DNA from: Haplomitrium mnioides
Lineage: Eukaryota > Marchantiophyta > Haplomitriopsida > Calobryales
Assembly: GCA_049999725.1 (NCBI GenBank)
Contig: JBNGIS010020293.1
Span: 1 to 26,624 of the forward strand
Direction of reading: 5' to 3'
Length of the DNA: 26,624 nt
Shown here: positions 22,600-26,624 of the stretch, in pieces
Position numbering within the stretch: the stretch's first letter is position 1
Layout of the letters: every line of letters begins with the position of its first letter
Position numbers and translations under genes: made by a program
The notes under the pieces: generated by a model
What the model was told of the DNA's origin: nothing
Database searches by the model: none
Seen by the model: only the letters and a program-made list of their open reading frames with translations

Positions 22600-22745
22600 T
22601 GGGCATTGGGTTTCCTCTGTGATCCTTTGCACACAAGTTGTTCACTCCTTGATTCTATGCGCGTATTGGAATTACTTCTTGACCTCATGCGCTCATAGGG
22701 TTCAGCCCATGATCCCATACTTGCATATGATTCACTTGCTTGATC
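22600..22745 (-). repeat. about 31-bp palindromic repeats inside coding N-terminus
   Basis: On the minus strand four or five units of 29-36 bp encode a recurring peptide of the form Arg-(Met/Ile)-x-Ser-Arg-Ser, seen as RMRSRSNS, RIESRSEQ and IRSKTHSS. Each contains a degenerate TATGCGCGCATA-type core, so the window-wide palindrome also occurs inside protein-coding sequence. Confidence 0.65.
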
Positions 22746-22805
22746 TTCTTGGGCAGAGCTACTTTACTCAACAAACGCCATCTTTTTCTCCAAAATACTC
22801 GTCAT

Positions 22806-23407
22806 CACACTTGACGCGTTGGGTATTCCATCGCTTGCCTCCACATAATAGTGGTTTGAAACTATCTCTAGCTGTCAACCAAAGGAAACACTTTTCTGCG
22901 AACATGAATCTTGAAATTCTAACCTCTTCTTGCTATTGAAAACTTCAGCCATTGATAAATAACAATAAAAACAAAACAATTTGAAGAAAATACTTTAACA
23001 AATATTCAAACTTCTACTGGTATACAAAAACAATTGTGCTTTTGAAGAAAAATTTTCAAAATAACAAAATTATAAATTTTTTGTGAAGGAAATGAAAAAA
23101 AAATGGAAAGATGAAAACAAGAAATGTTTTATATACTAATTTCTTTTATTTTTGCACCACACAAACCTATGTGTCAAGAGCTCCGCGAATCATTTTTTGT
23201 GAGAAAATGCATTTTTTGAAATTTTGGTACAAAGGAAGCGACAATTGAGAGTTTTTTTCCATTCTCACAAGTATACTTTCTGGTTTTTGTTTTCTTGTCA
23301 TTGTTATTTTTGCAATTTCTTGTCATTTTGCTAATTTTGGCCTTTCTCTCACTACGAAATTTATTTCGAAAGATTTTTGACCTCAAATTTTCCTGTTTTT
23401 CAATTTT
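22806..23407. other. AT-rich region between divergent gene remnants
   Basis: No coding content is recognised. It lies between the 5' end of copy B (minus) and the eroded exon at 23423 (plus), so it could be a shared divergent promoter region. No TATA box is convincing against the AT-rich background. Confidence 0.4.
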
Positions 23408-23422
23408 GAGAAAATATCATTA

Positions 23423-23773
23423 GACGCCAATGCTCCCAAACCAACTGAACCAAAGCCTTACATGTATTTGGATGTTCTAAAGGTTGTGAAGCCACAAAAA
23501 CTAGACTTCAAATGGCTAGTTTATTGTAGAACGATGAAGGATATGGACTATCACCTTTACCATTTTACCAAAGAAGGTGAAAAATTCAACATTGGTCTTT
23601 GAGTACAAGTTACCATGATTTGAGAGTGGCACAGAGCCCACGTGAGGCTGCTTGTGCAATTTGAAGCATCGATTACTCTCTTCAAGGCCTCAAGAAAGAA
23701 ATCATGCTTAAAAGAGATGAAGCCACGGGACATCTTCACCAAGCATTTGTAGTCAACTGTCAACGATAGCAAG
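23423..23773 (+). pseudogene. unrecognised eroded exon
   Basis: An open stretch of 59 codons (blocks KPYMYLDVLKVVKPQKLDFK and LVYCRTMKDMDYHLYHFTKE) ends at TGA 23600. A second stretch in a shifted frame from 23608 (DLRVAQSPREAACAI and KKEIMLKRDEATGHLHQAFV), with two stops, ends at a good splice donor, AAG/GTGAGA, at 23773. Codon-like composition in both parts suggests one former exon with a frameshift. I do not recognise the protein. Because a palindrome-array intron follows, as in the methyltransferase-like gene at 2225-2894, it may be an upstream exon of another copy of that gene; this is inference. Confidence 0.45.
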
Positions 23774-23826
23774 GTGAGATGAGAAAGCCTTTTTTCCATT
23801 CATTTAAATTATTTTGTTGTAGAGAA

Positions 23827-24114
23827 GTCCTTGTGCACGGGAGCTTCCAAGTTTGTGCTTGCAAGAACTTTTGAGTCCATCCAAGCTTGGATACAAAAGT
23901 CCATGCGCAAATGCACTCCCGAGTCCATGCTTCCAAGGACTCATGAGTTCCTAGATGCATGAACTCGTGAGTCCATGCGCGCCTAGACTTGGGAGTCCAT
24001 GCACGAATGGACTCTTGAGTCCATTCGCACAAGGATTTGTGAGTCCATTCGTACACAGACTCCCAAGTCTAAGTGCGTAGGGACTCACGAGTTCTTAAGT
24101 GCTTGGATTATTTG
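23827..24114. repeat. 24-bp tandem repeat, 12 copies, in phase
   Basis: Units start at 23827 and every 24 bp to 24091 without a single indel, giving 288 bp. The general form is GTCCATGCGCGAATGGACTC followed by WTGA. Units are individually degenerate but each is close to a palindrome. Minus strand reads as octapeptides such as AWTPKSRR and AWTHEFMH; the plus strand reads as similar octapeptides (HEWTLESI). It lies in the presumed intron after 23773. Confidence 0.93.
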
Positions 24115-24141
24115 CAACTTTAGGCTTAGACCAAAGGTTGA

Positions 24142-24289
24142 TGTTGCTCCCCTGTTTCGGTCCTTAACCTTCTCAGGCCCTGTTTCGAGCGCAGGGGAGG
24201 ACAGATTGCGGGCTTTCAGGTTCTTTTTTGAGATGGCCCCTCGCTAGTTACCACTTGAGAATTAACACACCATAGTGTTCGAGGCAATT
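24142..24289 (-). mobile_element. reverse-oriented LTR end fragment
   Basis: The reverse complement matches 2041-2159: GGGGCCATCTCA, GAACCTGAAAGCC and the terminal GGGGAGCAACA. TGTTGCTCCCC at 24142 is therefore the outer end of an LTR pointing left. Some material present in the left copy (about 2008-2040) is missing here. Confidence 0.75.
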
Positions 24290-24351
24290 TGTCCTCTCCT
24301 GCGCTCAAAACAGGGCCTGAGAAGGTTAAGGACCGAAACAGGGGAGCGACA
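24290..24351 (+). mobile_element. 62-bp forward LTR end
   Basis: It starts TGTCCTCTCC and ends GGGGAGCGACA. It is the inverted partner of 24142-24203 with only three mismatches in 62, so the two form the arms of a hairpin around an 86-bp loop. It is followed by a PBS-like site, which marks it as the end of a 5' LTR. Only this final 62 bp is present in forward orientation; the rest of the LTR is either missing or replaced by the reverse fragment. Confidence 0.75.
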
Positions 24352-24360
24352 TGAATTTTT

Positions 24361-24380
24361 TGGCGCTAGAAGGAGGGCCA
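24361..24380 (+). other. PBS-like site
   Basis: TGGCGCTAGAAGGAGGGCCA begins nine bases after the LTR end. It starts with TGG, as required for pairing with the CCA end of a tRNA, and resembles the TGGCGC-type sites of plant Ty3/gypsy elements. The exact tRNA is not assigned. Confidence 0.6.
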
Positions 24381-24574
24381 AGGGTTTGAAAAAACCTGAG
24401 ACCAACCCGAACCAGAGAGACCACTGTGTGTACATAAGAGACTCAAGTCAGAGGGTGAGAGATTACTTCCGAGAAACATAGAAATTGGGTGTGAGTCTAT
24501 TGAGGAAGAGTGGCGGGCAGAAGAGGCCAAGTTACCATATTTGGGAGTAGTGAAAGTTTTCTTCAACTGGGAAA

Positions 24575-26062
24575 ATGGGCCATGGCCATGGGAGAAAGAA
24601 ACGAAGGGGTAAGCATATGTTAGGATATTTTTCAGATGGTTCCAGCAGCAATGAAGACACAAAAGAGAGCTCCACATCTATCGTGGAAAGTGACAGTGAC
24701 TCCTCTAGCAGCAGCTCTTATGAACCGAGATCTTTGAGAAAGAAGAAGCCAAGACGGAAACAAACGATGAAAATGGCTGCCAAGGGAGAGAAGGCTCGCT
24801 TAGCGGAATTGAGCTAAAAAATGGAGGTACTGCAGACCCTCTTGTCGAGCCTCACGCCAAATCTTCAGAAGGCTGAACAATCAGATGAATGGGTCGTAAC
24901 CAGACCACCGACGAGAATTGTTATGGTGTGCTGGAACTGTGGCCAGCCTGGACATGTTTCCCCCCACTGCCCGAAACCATGGGGGCAGAAGTATGAGTGC
25001 CCAGTCACAATGCATTCCCAGGGTAAAGAGGTGGAAGCAGTCTGGATGAAGGAGGAGACCTCTGCCTCAGAGGAGTGTTGGCATGGTAAAGCCAAAGCTA
25101 AATCCAAGTCTCACCGAAAGAGCAAGAGCCAGAAGAGGCGGAAGGCTAAGAAGGGTAAGAATCAAGTGTGGTCATCCATGAGCTATTCTGAATACGAGGC
25201 GGAATGCTCCACTTGGTTCTACATGACCCAAACCAAGGAGAAGGGAGATGGAGAGGACTTGAGACATGTCATGGAGCAGCAATCACGAGGCAATCCAAAT
25301 GAGCTCCAAGATGCGGAAGCATCCCTAGTCGCGGTGCAGGATCTCACGAATTGCAACATTCAAGCAGAGGTGGAGGAATCAGGGCCAGAAGAGGAGGGCT
25401 CCGCGCACCAATCAAGGGACCAGGGAAGGGTCCCACCAAGGCAAGAAGGAGATGGCGCAACTGAACCTTATTTCCCCCAAGAGGAGGACCCACCGGAAGA
25501 CCAATGTTGGTCGAGCCCTGAACCCGAAATGCGAGGGAGGTCGACAACGGTGTACCCGGAGGCAGAGAGTTATGACAAGCACCTGGCAAGTGTCGTCAAG
25601 TTAGAGCCTCCTCAAATGGTGGAATGCGCAATCATGGAAATACTCAGTTGCAGCCCGGAGGATCCGAAGGTGTCGGAAGATGAGCCCAATCTCATTTCAG
25701 GGAAGAAGCTCACCTTGATGCAACCCAAGGATCTTGGTGACAGGGAAGGAATTTTTACGGGCAGCCCCGTCACCACCAAAGTTGAATGTGACTGTAAAGT
25801 TACAAGCCCAAAGTACAGTACCTTTGTGCATGCTTTGCTAAGCAGCTGTTCCTTATGGGTGTGTGTTGAGCGTGCCCCCAAGCCAAGGGGAAGAGGCCAA
25901 CAAAGGGATCCCAGGTTTGAGGGATGGAACACGATGCAGAATGGAATGCAGCAAGGCATGTTGCTGCAGAGACCTCATATTCCCCTCAAACCAAAATCTG
26001 GAAGCACGACTTTTGTGTGGGATCCAAGGAAATGGCTGAGCGAGCAGAATGCGCACAAGTAA
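24575..26062 (+). pseudogene. gag-like ORF with CCHC zinc knuckle, one in-frame stop
   Basis: Two frames, 24575-24817 and 24821-26062 (413 codons), are in the same phase and separated only by TAA at 24815-24817. Part 1 is basic, then acidic and Ser-rich (DSDSSSSSSYEP), then Lys/Arg-rich. Part 2 has a CCHC knuckle, CWNCGQPGHVSPHC, about 35 residues in (spacing C-x2-C-x4-H-x4-C), then a very basic block near KSKSQKRRKAKKGK and a long Glu/Pro-rich acidic region. This is an RNA-binding, nucleocapsid-like layout; I see no protease, reverse transcriptase or integrase motif. The upstream frame is closed by stops just before 24575, supporting that start. The end overlaps a perfect splice donor, GTAAGT (26059-26064), so the message may be spliced rather than terminate at TAA 26060. 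The stop at 24815 may be a mutation or a read-through codon. Confidence 0.65.
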
Positions 26063-26090
26063 GTGTACGTGTGTGTGTGAGTGTGTGTTT
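26063..26090 (+). repeat. GT-rich microsatellite
   Basis: An imperfect (GT)n tract directly follows the GTAAGT donor-like site and precedes a G7 run and further GT-rich sequence. Confidence 0.85.
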
Positions 26091-26208
26091 TGTGGGGGGG
26101 TGTTTCGTGGGGTTGTTTTGCAGGAGAAACAGAGTCGGGCCAGCAATCGGCAGCAGAGGCACCATAAAATTGAGGGAGAAGAGGTGTGTTCGCGGGGACG
26201 CGTCACAC

Positions 26209-26220
26209 TTGAAGGGGGAG
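26209..26220 (+). other. polypurine tract
   Basis: TTGAAGGGGGAG is typical in sequence of the plus-strand primer found just before a 3' LTR. It is followed by TTATGTCAGCC. Confidence 0.55.
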
Positions 26221-26223
26221 TTA

Positions 26224-26624
26224 TGTCAGCCGGTGTTTTGGAGCAATAAAGCTTAACGCACGAAATCAGAAGCACCACTGGCTACATTGCCCCTTTGCGA
26301 GTGTGAAGGCATCTCAGGAATAGCTGATTACCTCAAACAGTTGTTAAGAGCAGGGTGCATGAGTCCTGGGAGGGAAACAGGACCATGGCGGAGGAGGAAG
26401 AAGAAGGGATCAGCAACAAGGAAGCCCGAAGGCACTCCGAAGGAAGGGCAGATCGCGGGGGTACTACAACGGCCACCAATCGGGAAGCAAGGATCGGGAG
26501 CTAATAGGAGGAGGTAAGATCATAATGAGGGCGAGCAAGGCCAAGGAAGAGGGACGCCTTGATCCCGCAAGCAATAGCGAACCCTGCAGAGGCCGATCGA
26601 ACGATCCATCCGAGTCGGTAAGTC
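26224..26624 (+). mobile_element. possible start of 3' LTR (runs off window)
   Basis: TGTCAGCC at 26224 follows the polypurine tract closely. The 400 bases that follow are GC-rich and purine-rich. A short open frame (26287-26517) has no recognised content. No match to the LTR end (GGGGAGCGACA) is reached before the window ends, so this assignment cannot be confirmed here. Confidence 0.35.

Larger units (their letters stand above)
19382..22805 (-). pseudogene. DUF7869-like transposase gene, copy B, core deleted
   Basis: It reads leftward. A possible start is ATG at 22805 or 22781, followed within a few codons by a stop. The N-terminal part (to about 22353) is Ser/Arg-rich, built on palindromic repeats, with an acidic SSSDEDN stretch. 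Then come CCRNKCLLF and QSMKNRDI (21863 to about 21700), RIQRIQNLKNENPRGIFGNR (about 21600) and IPKCNRFALCKTW (about 21300), typical N-terminal landmarks of the family as I recall it. Exon 1 ends at 21233 with an AAAG/GTAAC donor; exon 2 starts at 20359. Right after the splice, 761 bp that copy A has (12488-13248), including IDGMD, LQLD, ENKN and HTHDQIDQ, are missing, joined at TCAAA. The C-terminal part continues to the acidic end and TAA at 19382-19384. Many stops and shifts occur elsewhere. It cannot encode an active enzyme and is best seen as a deleted derivative. Confidence 0.65.
24352..26223 (+). mobile_element. interior of gag-bearing LTR element without visible pol
   Basis: Between a PBS-like site (24361) and a polypurine tract (26209-26220) there is only about 1.9 kb, holding a single gag-like frame. 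This is the layout of non-autonomous TR-GAG-type plant elements. Composition is GC-rich, unlike the AT-rich block to its left. It depends on 26224 really being the start of a 3' LTR, which the window does not prove; pol could instead lie beyond the window. Confidence 0.5.

Noticed and set aside
22571-22939. Plus-strand ORF of 122 codons
   Set aside because: It is antisense to the N-terminal part of transposase-like copy B, where palindromic repeats keep both strands open.
23827-24114. Regular short repeats as a CRISPR array
   Set aside because: Units are contiguous with no unique spacers and are individually degenerate, and the context is eukaryotic mobile DNA with introns.
16182-26231. Shared start TGTCAGCC at 16182 and 26224 as the same LTR family
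   Set aside because: Similarity fades after about 20 bases and the known end of the 16182 insertion (CTTATA) differs from GGGGAGCGACA, so common family membership is not supported.
25344-26278. Minus-strand ORFs opposite the gag-like frame (25344-25589, 25612-25959, 25853-26278)
   Set aside because: They are shadows of the GC-rich plus-strand frame and lack recognisable domains.
26287-26517. ORF of 76 codons near the window end
   Set aside because: No recognisable content, and it lies in the putative 3' LTR.

Overview
The window reads as nuclear DNA of a repeat-rich eukaryote, most likely a land plant. It holds a plant-type Ty1/copia retrotransposon with a UBN2-type gag, a gag-bearing LTR element with a zinc knuckle, GT-AG introns, no bacterial operon structure and no intact host gene. 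The clade cannot be fixed from the sequence; a large-genome plant would fit. Nearly everything is old, eroded mobile DNA. All family names come from recognised motifs, not from a search.

Layout. (1) 1-430 is AT-rich with no gene. (2) About 431-2159 is a GC-rich LTR remnant whose 3' end (2159) is fixed by comparison with copies at 24142-24351. (3) 2162-4163 is a broken four-exon... strictly three visible exons, gene fragment with the circularly permuted motifs of a DNA N4/N6 (beta-class) methyltransferase: exons 2162-2224, 2895-3455 and 3545-4163. Its first intron is filled with palindrome-rich repeats. (4) 4458-4715 is a 37-bp repeat array. (5) 5075-15620 and 15669-21560 are the arms of a large, old inverted duplication joined tail to tail across only 48 bp. 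Each arm carries a decayed gene resembling DUF7869-type transposase-like proteins, with a phase-preserving intron of about 875 bp in both arms. The left copy is interrupted inside that intron by a complete copia element (6086-12223, 117-bp LTRs, CCTAA target duplication). The right copy has an intact empty site there, but has lost its central core by a 761-bp deletion and carries a separate 2048-bp insertion (16182-18229, TCAAG target duplication). (6) 23423-23773 is an unrecognised eroded exon followed by a precise 24-bp repeat array (12 copies). (7) 24142-24351 is a 210-bp hairpin made of two LTR ends facing each other. (8) 24352-26624 is a GC-rich LTR-element interior with a PBS-like site, a gag-like ORF with CCHC knuckle and no visible pol, then a polypurine tract and perhaps the start of a 3' LTR.

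How it fits together. The most interesting thread is a short palindromic core, roughly GTCYATGCGCGCATRGAC, that recurs in arrays of different period (about 73, 37, 52, about 31 and 24 bp). It occurs in an intron of the methyltransferase-like gene, beside and inside the transposase-like genes, and after the unrecognised exon. It ties the methyltransferase-like and transposase-like genes to one repeat lineage and suggests, as inference only, a two-gene mobile element (recombinase-like plus DNA-methylase-like) studded with palindromes. Younger LTR elements then inserted into it and around it.
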